A stretch of DNA of 64,000 bases from Eimeria necatrix (lineage: Eukaryota; Apicomplexa; Conoidasida; Eucoccidiorida; Eimeriidae). The stretch spans positions 31,815 to 95,814 of the forward strand of contig NW_013651750.1 in NCBI RefSeq assembly GCF_000499385.1, in the 5' to 3' direction. The notes under the pieces were generated by a model that was given only the letters and a program-made list of their open reading frames with translations, did no database searches and had not been told where the DNA came from. This document shows positions 1-12,200 of this stretch, piece after piece; positions within the stretch are counted from its first letter, which is position 1, and every line of letters starts with the position of its first letter. The translations under genes and the position numbers were made by a program.

Positions 1-3000
1 ACTCTACGAAGCGGCGCCCTGTCGCCAAATTAGTAAACCCGGAAGTGTAACAACTCACTTCTGCGCATTTCCAAATATCTGGTGCATCGTAGGCAACACG
101 GCACTGTGAATCCATAAGCTAATCCCGCAAACAGTAGTGAGGAACGATTCACTATGGTATCCACGCCGCATATATAGAGGCAGGCCCACCATAACCACTT
201 GATGCAGAAAACAACCTTTCCTTCCCCTTGATCAGTTGGCTTCAAGCTCGTCACGTAGCATAAGACCGCAACCACTCCCTCACAAATAAACCAAGTTGTA
301 CTCCGATATGTTTCCCTGTGATGGCATCTCGAACCCTGTCACAGAATCGCCCTTTTCCGTTACGCTACGCTTCGACTTTAGGCATACCAATACTGTCTCC
401 TTCCCACAATACATAGATCATCGACTACCCAAGCTTCCCAGGTCCCTATGAGTGCATCTTCCTCTAATCACTAATAGTCCCTTCTTGCCCAAGGCTGGGA
501 ACTTCCCCAAGGAGACTCCCCTGGAAGAGATAACTAAAGGGGGCTCTGGCAAGTGGCTCTGTGTGGAGACACCTCAAACTCCTGCACCAGTCAGGTTGGG
601 GAAAGCACAGCGTATCATCTCTTGGGCTTCACCTCGAGCCAACCGTTCACTCTCCCAGCACGCCATAACCGCTGGGATGTTTCAAGGCATATGTCGCGCC
701 CGACGTAATCTCGCGCACGCCAGTCCCTATAGCCATTCATCATAGTGCAGAAAAGCACAGCAAGTGTCACCTTGCCCACTAATAAAGTTCAAGGGGAGAT
801 AATGAAAAGGAAGAACGCACGTTACAGCTTCGCATAGTACTACGACGAATCCGCGCGAGTTGGGTTCAGTAGGAGAAAAACCTCACCTTGTTCTGCTTCC
901 CCACAGCTAATAAGCTCTGCATTAGCTCCTCTGCACGGAAATGACATCGCAGAAGCCTTGCCAAACAATTCTACAGCAGGGCTACAAAAAGTCATGCAAC
1001 ACATGGGCATCCCGACAATAGAGCGCAGTAAACAAGTGTACTTACTAAACAACAGTTAGATATGTGGACTGGAGATGAACAGGCACCCGCAAGCTACTGC
1101 ACTACGTTAATGCTGCAAAAATGCGCGCACAAAACTCGACTGCGGCAGCGAGATAACACACAGTACTCCGTATGTATGCATAGATGACCTCAGGCTAAAA
1201 GTGCGTGACGCTTCGAGCTGCGACACGGTTCGTCGCCACAGTAGCCAATTGAGGTACACCTGGGAGTCGTAGTTTGCCGTTCCAGGCCTGTTTCCTTCAA
1301 CTTTCAACACGGGTGCTTTTTCGGGGATGGCTCGCAGAACCCCGTGTACAAAAAAGGCATAAGCTGATTGTAAAGAGCTCCTATTCCAAGCATTTCACTT
1401 TAGAGCGAGGGGAAGGTTAAGAACCACTCCAGCAGCACCAGATAAGTAGCAGGAGCCAAAAATTTTCGAAATGCGTGCACACACCATGATTATGTCTTTT
1501 CCAAGTGCTCATAGGTGGGCTGGCAAATGAGACCAGCGACTACCTTCAGCTTTTTCAACCATGAAAGGTAACTGCTTGTTAGCGCGGCAGGCATTAAGCT
1601 TCCCCGAAAACGGGGGAGGCGTACAGGCCGGCTTGCAAGGTCGTCTGGGGCGGACCCACTTGCAAGGATCTGGTTTAGCAGAAAGACTGGAAAACAACAA
1701 GTTTCTAGTAACATTCCAGCTTACATTAAAGAGACCAGATTGGTCTGCATGCTGAGTAGCTGCCAGCAGCCAGCAGCATGAGGCGGTGCTGATGTGCAGG
1801 CGGCGCTTCTCGCCGCGCAAGCCGGCCGCTTTGAGTTTCCTGTGGCTTTGCTTTAGTATCAGGTTGGAGACCTTTCCCACAAATCCCCATTATTAAACTA
1901 CAATTACAGACTACTTTTGATTTCCGGGGCGCTGGCCAAGTCCTGCCACTCTTCACCGGATCTTCGTTTTGGGCGTGGATTCGTTGACCCGGCAGAAGCA
2001 TGCCACTTGCCAGCGTCTGCGTCGCTCAGTGACTCCATACGTTTAATCTCTTTCTTGTCACATACTAGTAGCTGTGGGTCTACGGGGGCACCGCCATCCC
2101 TCAGCGTGCTGCTGCCTAAGCGTCGTGCCGGACCTTCCCCCTTGGAGGTTCCTGGGGCTTGCAAGAAGTGACTCGTATACGTGTGGCACGCGCCGCCTCT
2201 TTGTTGTCCCTGCAGGACGTCCGCCTAGCCTCTGGAAGTTCGGGGGGTTGCGATCGCTGCATAATCTTGTGCTGGCGATTCAGCAGAAACCCCAAGAATG
2301 ACAGTCCGTTACTGTTCCTTGCAGGACACCAACCAGCTACGTGACCTTAGAGCCTTTCTGCTCATAAATATACGCACGTCAGTCTGATATCACACAGCTA
2401 AATCCTTTTCCTCGTGTAAAAAGCACGGGCGGGGAGGGCCGCGGCAGTGGCAGCGCTGTGCGGAATTAGTGGTGCTTGGCACGACTCGCACGCGCCGCCC
2501 ACAGCCGCGGCAGAACTCTTGAGAATTATCTCTGGCGCCCAACTGCCTTCTCCAAACCTTTCATTTTTGTAGTTGGGGTCGTTGGCTTGTGACGGCAGAG
2601 AAACTCGCAGGCTTGGTGCATCTCCAGACTTCCGTGCGGGCTTTTGGCTTCAAATGAAACAAGTCTTTTCCTCATTGCTTCTGCAACTAGGTAATCAGAC
2701 TGTTTTGGCGGGCGAGTACATTTGGGGTGCTTGCTTGAGACAGGAGCCGGTGTCCTTTGCGCCATCTCGTGGGGGAGTCAAAGCGTTTCTTATCACGACA
2801 CATGATCTGACTGACTGCGCTTTAATGCATCGATATTCCCACAGATACGCACAGTTTGGCGGCGCCTAAGTTTTCCAGCTGTAGGCTGGGTAGCAAGACG
2901 CACTTGCCGGCGTCGTTGCTCGACTACCACGCTGTTGAACGCACACTGCAGGGTCTACAGGCGTTGTGCTCCTTACCCCCCTTTTATCACGGAAACATTG

Positions 3001-3096
3001 AGAGGGAAAGCCGTCGGTGCGGCTTTCAGGGAGGAACTGCCGTCGGCTAAAGTGCTGATATGGTGCATTGGAGCCACCAATGAATAGCTCGCCACT
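1..3096. other. Region without a recognised gene
   Basis: Only short, mutually overlapping open frames (all under about 125 codons) occur on both strands, and none shows a recognisable motif, splice-linked partner or coding-like composition. The last few hundred bases presumably hold the promoter and 5' UTR of the casein kinase gene that starts at 3097, but I see no defined element. Confidence 0.6.
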
Positions 3097-5744
3097 ATGG
3101 CGCACCATGCAGACAGTTCAAAAGCTAATCAAAACCCCCTTAAAGATGCTAGGGTTGGCGGCATCTGGCGTCTGGGCCGGAAGATCGGATCAGGGTCCTT
3201 TGGCGATATCTACAAAGGTAAGATGCTGGTAACATTCGTCCGACCGAGAAGTTGCCTTCAGTTTATCAGTGCGGGGACTGTTTAAGTGAGGTAGATGGAG
3301 CTGCAGGCACAGAGGGTATGTTCACGTTACTCATATATGTAGCAGAGGAGGGGACCTCGCTCGGGTGCTGCTGTTTCTATGCCAGGTGTGAATGTACAGA
3401 CTGGAGAGGAGGTGGCTATGAAGGTAGAGAGCGCCAAGGCAAAGCATCCGCAGCTTATCTACGAGTCGAAGTTAATCAAGCATTTGCAAGGTGCCCCAGG
3501 AATCGCCCAGATATACTATTGCGATGCAGAGGCAGATTTCAACATAATGGTCATGGAACTTCTAGGTCCGAGCCTTGAAGATCTCTTCAACTTATGCAGC
3601 CGCCAGTTCACGCTGCGCACAATTCTGATGATTGCGGACCAAGTTGTAAGCAGCCACGATCCTCCGCCGAACTGACTGGCTGCTCACTAAGGCGCAGACA
3701 TGTTTTGCCTGATGCAGTTACGCATGCTAGCATGCTAGGATTATCGAACTTTTGCTAGGTTCCGTTTTCACTATGCAACAGAAAAGGTGCAGGAGCGCGT
3801 GTGGGTGAACCTTGCAGCTGGATCGGGTTGAATACTTACACAGCAAGAATTTTATCCACCGCGATATCAAGCCGGATAATTTCCTAATAGGCAGAGTCAA
3901 CGGACCTCACCAGAGCGTGGTGAGGCATGCTTTACCATGAGGTCATGGGTATCTTGTAGCAACACTTCGTAGAGCTTTCTGAAGTTTGCAATTGGATTGC
4001 CACGTCGAAAGTGCTTGCTGGTTTGTGCTTTGCTGCCTCGGCTTCGTGCACTGCATTCAGATATACATGATTGATTACGGATTGGCGAAGAAGTATAGAG
4101 ATCCAAAGACGCACCAGCACATTCCGTATCGGGAGAACAAGAATTTGACAGGGACTGCCCGGTATGCTTCAATAAGCGCTCATCTTGGCTCGGAACAGAG
4201 TCGTCGCGATGATCTAGAGGCTGTAGGCTACGTCCTTATGTACTTCTGCAGGGGTGAGCTTACACCGATATCGCCAATTTTTTCTCACCATTGCATGACC
4301 CAAGTGCATGTTTTACTGACGTGCTTTCATGCGCAAGTAGTCGTTGTGCATTTGTGAGCAGCTGGGACGCTACCCTGGCAGGGTATAAAGGCTAATACGA
4401 AGCAAGAGAAGTATCATAAGATCATGGAGAAGAAGATGTCCACTCCTGTCGAAGTTCTTTGCAAAGGATATCCCTGTACGTTCATGTTCTTCCATATTGC
4501 TTTGTAGGATCTTTAGTTGAACGCGAATGAGCGCTCTGTGAATGTAGTAGCGCAAAACTTGTTTTCGGGACAGCAGGAGCTGCACCTGGTTGTTGATCGC
4601 CGTTTCTCTGGTGTGCACAGCGGAATTTGCCACTTACCTCAACTACTGCCGGCAGCTTCGATTCGAAGACAGACCAGACTATGCGTATCTTCGGGGACTC
4701 TTCAAAGACCTCTACATAAAAGAGGGATTTGACGTATGCAGCACATGGTTAACCCTGGGACACTTATAGTTCGTGTCTTCCGTGATGGTGCCTCCTTGAA
4801 GCCTGCCCATTATAGGGAAATTTCAGTCACAGGAGGATCAGGGCTCTTCCAGCTGTCTTGAGGTGCTTTTTTGCAGCAACAGGATGCGTCATTCGATTGG
4901 ACGCCGAAGCTGAATGCACGCAATGCTGGACTTGGCCACTCGGTGAGCAGGGACCGTGTTCCCGTGGCTTGCATGCTGTGTATTGCAAAGTTTCAAAGTA
5001 GATCGCACGGTATGGTGACATCGGGATGCACATTCTGGCTTCAAGCTTTTCGGTGCTTCTGGACATGCCCTCAAGCATGTCTATATTTGTGAACATTCCG
5101 ACCAAAGAGCTTTGCGGCTCACAGCAATCTACATAGCCCTTTAGTGGTGGTTAACATGCTGAGTAGTTGCTGGTTCCCCTTGCTGCGTTTTAGACGGACC
5201 GCCTTCACGGCCACTGCACCCAAGAACCACGGCATTGGTCTCGGCGAGAGCAAGACAGGCTTGCGCGTGAGCAGGAGCCTCAGACATTTTCCTTTTGTTT
5301 TTCAGGAGTTTGGGCTTGGGGGTTTTCTGTCTGCCAGGTCATTTTAAATCACTACTGGAACTCAATGTATTTTTTGGTGCAGCGGGACGGAGTCGAGATG
5401 CTAGCAAAAATCAGCTTGCAGTAGGCAACGGCAACATGGTTAACCCGTCTATGGCAACGAATCCTGGCGGAGTCTCGTAGGTTGAACCTAAACCAATGGA
5501 TTTGTTTGGCTTGCGGGCGTCGCCTGTCCTATTGAGTCTCCAGTATCCTTCTGGGTCTTTATTGCCCGCTGTTGTCATCTCGTGCTGCACCCTCACTATT
5601 CAATTGCATTGCCAGTTACATTACAAAGTAGCTTGTGGATATTTGCCAAATGCTTCTTGCAGAGTGATGGCGCCTGACCGCGGTGCTGGCGAGGCTGCTG
5701 CGCAGGCTAATCTTGAGACGCAGCAAGAGAAAGATGAGATGTGA
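3097..5744 (+). CDS. Casein kinase 1 family Ser/Thr protein kinase (10 exons)
   Basis: Exons that keep phase: 3097-3217, 3386-3645, 3818-3919, 4061-4253, 4362-4475, 4621-4733, 4877-4942, 5194-5266, 5383-5476, 5663-5744, giving 405 residues. Visible kinase landmarks are the Gly loop [11 protein letters not shown] (about residues 30-40), the ATP lysine in VAMKVE, the catalytic loop HRDIKPDNF, the CK1 signature GLAKKYRD, and the activation segment [25 protein letters not shown], whose SRRDD and missing APE motif are diagnostic of CK1. The magnesium triad is DYG instead of the usual DFG. The C-terminal tail of about 100 residues is basic, then rich in Asn, Gly, Ala and Gln. CK1 enzymes phosphorylate Ser/Thr in primed or acidic contexts, usually in the cytosol. 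The tail exons are the least certain part: a stop at 5480 becomes intronic only if the GTAGGT donor at 5477 is used. The exon 4/5 join adds one residue just before the usual LPWQG. Confidence 0.9.
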
Positions 5745-7250
5745 GGAGCTTGTCGTCCTCGCAGCTGCAGCTGTGTCATTCTTCAGTTTTTGCTGCTGCT
5801 GGGTATTGTGTAGATAGTGTAGACCCATGGTGCTTGTGGTTTTCATTTATTATGAGTGGGTGCTGCTCTTTTTTGTTGGAGTGCCTGGCAATGCTTGTGT
5901 TAGGTGTTCTGTTTGCAGGACGAAACAGCGCAGCCATTTGTCTTGCTTGCCTTTTGTAAGGCGTTTTGATACAGTCAAACTGAGCTGGCACAGAAACCCA
6001 CTGTGGCTGCCTCGGAGCAGCTTGGAAAGCTGACGTCTACGGATATAGTGTCTGTGATGTGTTTTGCGTTTGCGCAGTTTTGTGTCAAATCTCCCACAAA
6101 GACCTGAGCAGCAGACATTGCCGACCTTCGGCATGCAGCAGTCAGTTGCACTTGGCATCGTCAATTAGCACAGTCCGGTGGTGAATCGGAAGTTGCTGCG
6201 TATGAACGCCCCGTCATTGGACCCCCAGTTGCAGATCGTGTCATGGTAATGCCGAAGGCGAAGAACCTGAAACGTTTCGAAAAATGGGATTAATAGCTGC
6301 TTCAAACTTTTTGAAGCAGTACCAGAAGTAATATCTGGTTACCTTTTTGTTGGCTGCACTGACTGCGACATTCCGGCGCCCGTGCGCGGGGTTTGGCGCA
6401 GCCAGTTCTAGCCGCCGAAAGTAGTGCGTCACCGTGGTCGGACGTCACCACACATGCTAAGAAGTAGCTTACAGGTAGAGTGCTTTTGGCAGTTTTGAAC
6501 TCCAGCGCAACACCCTAGTGGAACCAGAGGCGTTTGCCAGTACGCGAGTTGTGGACGCAGCGGACGCAGCAGATGCCCTTTGGTTCAAAATTACGCCAAC
6601 TGACTCCGACCAGGCGTACCAAAGCTGTTGGGCTCTTCGCGAGGGGCGCCAATTGTGGTACCCACCGAATTCATACTGGCCGCTACTCCCAAACCTTGTG
6701 TCGGCTAGAGACTTGGCGCGATGTGCCGATTCATGTGGTTGGGTTGCTGAGCGTTTTGGGACCCTCAGGGCGCCCTGGGACCTGTGATCCCTGGGACATA
6801 GCGAACTCTTTTGCTTGTGAAGCCGCAAGGCTGGCAGTGACGGCTTGCTGGGGGGTCTTTCGCAGTTCTGTTGAAGTACTCTCTGAACAGCGAAAGCTAT
6901 CTCGGCGTCGGGGTACATGTGCGTCAGGGAATACGCAAAGTGGCAGAAAAAACATTACGGAGTACTTTGGTTTTCAAATTGCTATTAAGTGCTCACCACT
7001 ACTTCCTCGGAAATTTTCATATGCTGATGCTAATATTACGAGAATTCCACATGCGTGCCTTTCTGCGGCAATCATGGATGATGGCACGGTAACCACTGCG
7101 AGTCAGTGTATCCCTCTGGAGAATCATAGAATGGGTACAGCAGCACGTATACGCATGCTTGCAGAATGAGCAGTTCTACTGTTCTGTACTTGTGACTGGG
7201 CCCACTGAGCCCAGCAAGACCAGCCCTCTGCTTTCCATATGACACCCGGC
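5745..7250. other. Intergenic space between convergent genes
   Basis: This stretch lies between the 3' end of the plus-strand kinase and the 3' end of the minus-strand nucleoporin. It contains a 211-codon plus-strand open frame (6534-7169) opposed by a 149-codon minus-strand frame (6469-6918). Neither resembles a known family. I treat both as chance or decayed sequence. Confidence 0.5.
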
Positions 7251-9260
7251 TTACGCAACAAATCTCTGTAGGTTTTTGAGAGACTGCTCCAGCTTTGTAC
7301 ACTGCTGAGTTGCTGACTCAAGGGCGGCCTGGTGCACTGCCAGCACTTGCGAGACCGCAGCCACTGGCTGCGGCTGAGTCCTGCGAGCTGTTTGGGCAAT
7401 GGCGGACGTTAGCTCGTCCATCTGCGTGTCAATGTCGAGGACACGCTGCGACATGCTCTGCTCAAGAGTGGAGCAGATGCCTCGCTGTTCCTTTGGGGAA
7501 AGCTTGGAGAGCAAACTGCTTTCTATCGATGCCAAAAGGTTTGACAGGTCATTCTGCTGCTGCTCAATCATATCGATCGTCTCGCCAACGAAAAGCTGCC
7601 TACGGTGTACGCGTTGTTGCTCTTCACGGATACCTGCGAGGGCCTTTGATTGCGTTATGAGAGACGCCTCGACAGCTGCCACCTCCTGAGCAAGCTCGTC
7701 GAACTGCCCCACCTTTCTTTGCAGTCTCCTTTCCCAGTTAGTCAGCAAATCGTCCATCCTTTCATGCTGCATAGTCTCTAAAGCAACCTCTTCCGGCGGG
7801 AGCACTGGCCCGCTGGTTGAGGGCTGCGTTGTGGCCGCAGCGTTGTTCGTCACAGCAGTGCTTTCGGGCTTGGTGCCGAAGAGGGAACCTGCTGCTGGGG
7901 CAGTGGCAGGTGCTCCTAAGATGCCGCTACCTCCAAGCAAACTCTGACCTGTCTTCTGCTCAGACGCTAGCGGGGGCGATGAAGACGGTGCAGCGGCGTC
8001 ACTCCCCTTTTGTCCATCTTTCGGCTCTGCCGTAGTCTTCCCAGAATTTGACGTCAGGACACCACCACTACTGCTAGCCCCGGATGCACCTGTGCCGAAA
8101 AGAGAAACTCCACTTGTGGTGCCGCTCTGCTCAGCTGGCTTCGATTGCTGGGAAGCTGCTGCGGAGGAGGCTGGCGTGGCCGCCAACAGCCCACTCCCTT
8201 TTCCATCAGCCCCTGTTCCAACTCCTCCCGCCGCACTGGAGCTGGTGCCAAAAAGACCGCCACTACTGGCCTGCTTTGGAGCATCGCCTTGGCTCCCGAA
8301 AAGGCCCGTGCCTTTTAAAACATCAGTGCCTCCACTGCTTCCTGCTGAGCCACCACCAAGTGTTCCTGGACCAGACGGGGGAACTGACGAAGGCTTTCCA
8401 CCAAAGAGGCCCCCACCAAGATGGTTCGGTTCTTTGGGTGCTGCTGTGGAAGCCCCAAATAGTGACCCCGGAGCTGTATCCGGCTTGCTCGTTGTCGTTG
8501 CAACGGTGGAGCTGCTTCCGAAAAGGCCCCCTTTTGGTGCTTCTGTCGTACTATTCGTTGCAGATAGTCCGCCAAATAAGCCCCCGGGCTTTGCAGGTTC
8601 CTGTTGCTTGGCTGCTGTTGCAGTGGCACCAAACAGCCCCCCTTTCCCTGTTTCAGATGAGCCGGTGGCTGTTCCCGAAATTCCTCCGAGGAGGCTTGGC
8701 TGAGATGCATTCTGTGAGTTAGCTCCTGCAGCAGTGGTGCTTCCGAAGAGTCCCCCGCCACCACTGGTGCTGCTCCCTGACCCAAATAAGGAGTTGGTGC
8801 CCTTGTCTGTCCCAGTTATACCAGCGCCGGTACCGAAGAGACCCGAACCGGAAGATCCAGAATTTGTGGAAGCCCCGGTAGTGGCGGAGCCAGCACCAAA
8901 CAAGCCTGTCCCGGAAGGCGCAGAACTTGACGTTGTCCCAGTACCGGAAGCGCCACCACCAAAAAGGCCTCCTACAGGGTGTGTTGAATTCGATGTCCCT
9001 GACCCAAAGAGAGCGCCACCTTGCGGCTGTGTTCCCGAAGCAGCTGCACCCCCAGTGGCTGGGGCACTAGTTGCCGGGGCTCCGAAGAGAGACCCAGACG
9101 AGGTGTTTCCAAATAGCCCAGGCGCCGCCCCCGCCCCAGATGCCGATGTCGTCGTCCCAAAGAGGCCCCCGGGAGCAGCGTTCGATCCTGCATTGGGAGC
9201 AGCATTGCCTCCTGGTGCTGAGAGGTTTCCGAAGAGGCCGGTGCCTCCGCTACCCAGCAT
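7251..9260 (-). CDS. FG-repeat nucleoporin, Nsp1/Nup62 type
   Basis: A single-exon gene of 669 residues. Residues 1 to about 475 form a disordered Gly/Ser/Thr/Ala-rich domain with more than twenty GLFG or SLFG motifs, the phenylalanine-glycine repeats that build the permeability barrier of the nuclear pore and bind transport receptors. From about residue 490 the composition changes to a Gln/Glu/Leu-rich coiled coil matching the Nsp1_C (Nup62) family pattern: a Trp near its start (LLTNWERRLQRKV), then the hallmark run IDMIEQQQNDLSNLL, then a second helical stretch to the C-terminus. In other eukaryotes this domain trimerises with Nup54 and Nup58 in the central channel. GLFG is more typical of Nup98/Nup100-type proteins, whereas Nsp1/Nup62 usually carry FXFG, so repeat type and anchor domain are an unusual mix. 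Apicomplexan nucleoporins diverge strongly, so the exact orthologue is less sure than the family. The start is the first ATG and directly opens the GLFG region. Confidence 0.88.
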   Translation of the reverse strand: MLGSGGTGLFGNLSAPGGNAAPNAGSNAAPGGLFGTTTSASGAGAAPGLFGNTSSGSLFGAPATSAPATGGAAASGTQPQGGALFGSGTSNSTHPVGGLFGGGASGTGTTSSSAPSGTGLFGAGSATTGASTNSGSSGSGLFGTGAGITGTDKGTNSLFGSGSSTSGGGGLFGSTTAAGANSQNASQPSLLGGISGTATGSSETGKGGLFGATATAAKQQEPAKPGGLFGGLSATNSTTEAPKGGLFGSSSTVATTTSKPDTAPGSLFGASTAAPKEPNHLGGGLFGGKPSSVPPSGPGTLGGGSAGSSGGTDVLKGTGLFGSQGDAPKQASSGGLFGTSSSAAGGVGTGADGKGSGLLAATPASSAAASQQSKPAEQSGTTSGVSLFGTGASGASSSGGVLTSNSGKTTAEPKDGQKGSDAAAPSSSPPLASEQKTGQSLLGGSGILGAPATAPAAGSLFGTKPESTAVTNNAAATTQPSTSGPVLPPEEVALETMQHERMDDLLTNWERRLQRKVGQFDELAQEVAAVEASLITQSKALAGIREEQQRVHRRQLFVGETIDMIEQQQNDLSNLLASIESSLLSKLSPKEQRGICSTLEQSMSQRVLDIDTQMDELTSAIAQTARRTQPQPVAAVSQVLAVHQAALESATQQCTKLEQSLKNLQRFVA

Positions 9261-12200
9261 CGTTGCTTAGTGACTCCACTCTCTAGGGGTGTTGAGGACT
9301 TTCAATAATTAAAGCTATAGTTGAGACACGCATATAGTGCCATTGCAATACTGACTGGCCATGATATGGTAGCTCTTCATGCTGGAGGTCGAATCCTCAG
9401 TCTGGGGCTTGGGACTGGGGGCTTGTAACTGTTGAAGAGCATGCTACCAACGAGCTCCACTCTCGTCAGCCTTGAGCGTTAGAATTTGCAAAGGGTGTTG
9501 ACAGACACATTTCGGCTCCTATAGAGGCTCACGAAGCGCGACAACATGCTGAACGACTGAGTGGACTAGCTCATATCATCGAAGACTTGACCGAAAGATG
9601 TGGGGGTTGTCGCAGTAGTTTAGTTCACTTCGGCAGATATAGCGCCATAATTGCGGCTCTTCTGCCGAAGCTTGGGGACTTTTTGAGCTATGCTGTGGCA
9701 GTCATTTGAATCAACTACTGATGCAGGAAGCTCGGCTCGTGGGAGTTCGGAGCCACAGATGCCCATTCTCTTTGTGGTATTTGTCTGTTTTATCTTTAAC
9801 TATTTCTTTTGCTGAGTTAGCTTACTACTCAGAGATCATCCCTTTCCTGCTCACGAGCATGTAGATGGCTGCTTGCCCCTCTGTTGAGGTAAGTTTACAT
9901 AGATTCCTTCGGAGCGGTTTCTGCAATGACCTTCGTTGTTTTTGATAATAACGAATAATTCAGCTTATCAGGGTGGCACTGGCCTTTCTTTTACGCCGCA
10001 TGGCGAGAGAAGTAGAGGGAACCGTTGCTTACTTGTCTCCAAACGTGCGGGAGCACTTGATGCCTCCTACACAGCTTCCCTTGCACACCTGCTCCCTGTT
10101 TGGGAGACCACCTAGCCATGTAAACCCAGTAAAATAAGCGCAACGACAGAGATTATAGCGTTGCCTGGCTCGTTGGTTGAGGAGGCTGGTGCCGAAAGTG
10201 GACGGACATTTGGCCCCAGTGGTAAACCTCGCACAGGCAACAAACTTTAGGCAAAGCGAGGCTTCTCCTTCCTAGTTCTGCCATGATATCTGTCAGTCAA
10301 GGGGCTGCAGACTGAGCCCGAGCTGGGCAGGAGTAAACGACTCCCTTGTGCCCTAGAGATGGCCCGTTGCAGTGTGGTCTGCCTGCAACTGCCTTTCATC
10401 CAGCCGCGGGAGGGGCCACGTTTGCCCCCACCGGCCTTAATTTTTGCCAAAATTTTGCACAAATAAAATTCGTAAGGAGGATTGCAAGGATTCGGGAAAG
10501 AAGGAGTATTCCTTTTGTATGGTCAGCGCTTAGGCTATGCTAGTGCTCATCACACTGACTGATATACTGGGCTACTGGCATTTTCCTCTGTGTTACCTTC
10601 ATCCCATTTGGTTACCTTGAAGGAGCTTCTTCGCGGCTTCATAGCGCTGCCTTCTTACCGTTTTGTTCACACGATGGAGTAATGCGGCATTTTCCTAGAG
10701 GATACACTTCTTTTGGTTCTACAGTGGGCACTGCAACTCGCGTCAAGCACCAGGCCCAGCATGGCTTCGGCATTAGCCAGACTCCAGTACTGTGCACTAC
10801 AGTAGAGCACGGAAACGGGCTTGGGGGAAAGAGTAAGTCTAATTAAACTCATTCACGATACGCGTTGGCAACAACGTTTGAATACAGATTAGCAACAACG
10901 TTTGGATAGCGACAGAGCTGTGAAGGAGGCTAGACTGTGTAATCTCTGTAGCGAAACAGAGGGCTCGTGGATGACCCATAGCTAATGGGGAATTTTTTGC
11001 ACGCTGGGAGGTCAGCCGTTGCCAGCAGAAATTAAATGTGTTTTATCCACTACTAGAACTTGCTGTTCGTTTCCGCTAGGTGCTTAGTGTATTAGAACGC
11101 CGATTATTGCCGTTGATGTATAGTAAGAAGTCGGCTAGCCGGCGATAGCAGCCAGCTGCGTTTTGTGCACTACAAGTGGAGGCTGTTCCGCAATCGCTTT
11201 GACTGCCTTAACCTTCACATTTTCGAAGGGCCACCCCCTGCAGCACTAACTAAGCAATGTAGAGGAAACTTGTGACCTCAATTTGGGAAGTCCAGCTCGT
11301 GACGGATGCGCCGTGCAAGAGCCAGGACAGTCTCCACAAGGAAATGTTTTCACAGTGGGCGCCCAGAGAAAGCTCCGCAAAGCACCAAGCAAAGCAACCA
11401 GTGGACAAGAGTGCCACGCTGCTCCAACGGTGGGACAGTCACAGCTACAAACCGCATGATGACTATTCAACAACTTACCGCCAAGGTTAAAAAATTTGCA
11501 GCAAAGCTTAAAACAAGGCAATATGAAGAGGGCAATTCCGGACCATCAACAATATCAGAAGCACAAAGATGTCAGCACCAGGTTGAGCTGTGGGGGCCTT
11601 TTCAAGCTTCGTTCTATATTGGCCTGGGCCGCAAGGCAATATCTTGGGGAGCAGCGGGCTCCCTGACATACCACTCTGGATATACCTCAAGGACACTCTA
11701 ACATGAGCCACTGCACACTTAATTAATGGTTCCACAGTAGGTTCTGTAGTCTATCAAATATATATATATGCAATAATGCGTGTTGGTCTCGTAGTGGGAG
11801 GCCGACGAGTATACTGCACAAGTCGCAGCTCAAGCAGAGCGAGCTGCCACTATAGAGACGAATGAGATTTTAGGTTCATTCCCTGCAAAAGTGCCCCACA
11901 TTTAGATTGGGCAAATCACCAAGGGCGGAATTGTAGAGTCTTCATCGCCGGAGGCGGCGCAAATAGTCTCGAATTGCATCCGCATACTGTGGCTGGCCGT
12001 TACGGAGAGTCGGAAGGGCATGCCCCGCGTTATGATCTCTCAGAGGCAATAGGGGGAGTGATCGAAGGGCGCAGAAGGGCGACGGAGATTTGCCATGCCA
12101 ATGGTTTGGGAGAGAAGCATTTGCGTAGTACGATTCACAAAAGAGTTACTATCGAGCAAAAGAGTGTCCCAGCAAGAAGCAGGGAGCCAGGAGATTGGAT

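Noticed and set aside
6469..7169. Overlapping frames of 211 codons (+) and 149 codons (-)
   Set aside because: Both are long, but they oppose each other, lack motifs and lie between two convergent genes. I could not choose either as real.
8734..9270. Plus-strand Pro/Lys-rich open frame of 178 codons, and similar frames at 8084-8722
   Set aside because: These lie antisense to the GLFG nucleoporin. Gly, Phe and Leu codons of the repeats read backwards give Pro-Lys-Arg runs; there is no independent signal.
9360..9450. Possible tRNA (7-bp outer stem, GGTCGAATCC loop)
   Set aside because: The T-arm-like loop is in the middle rather than next to the 3' acceptor strand, and no D-arm or anticodon arm can be drawn.
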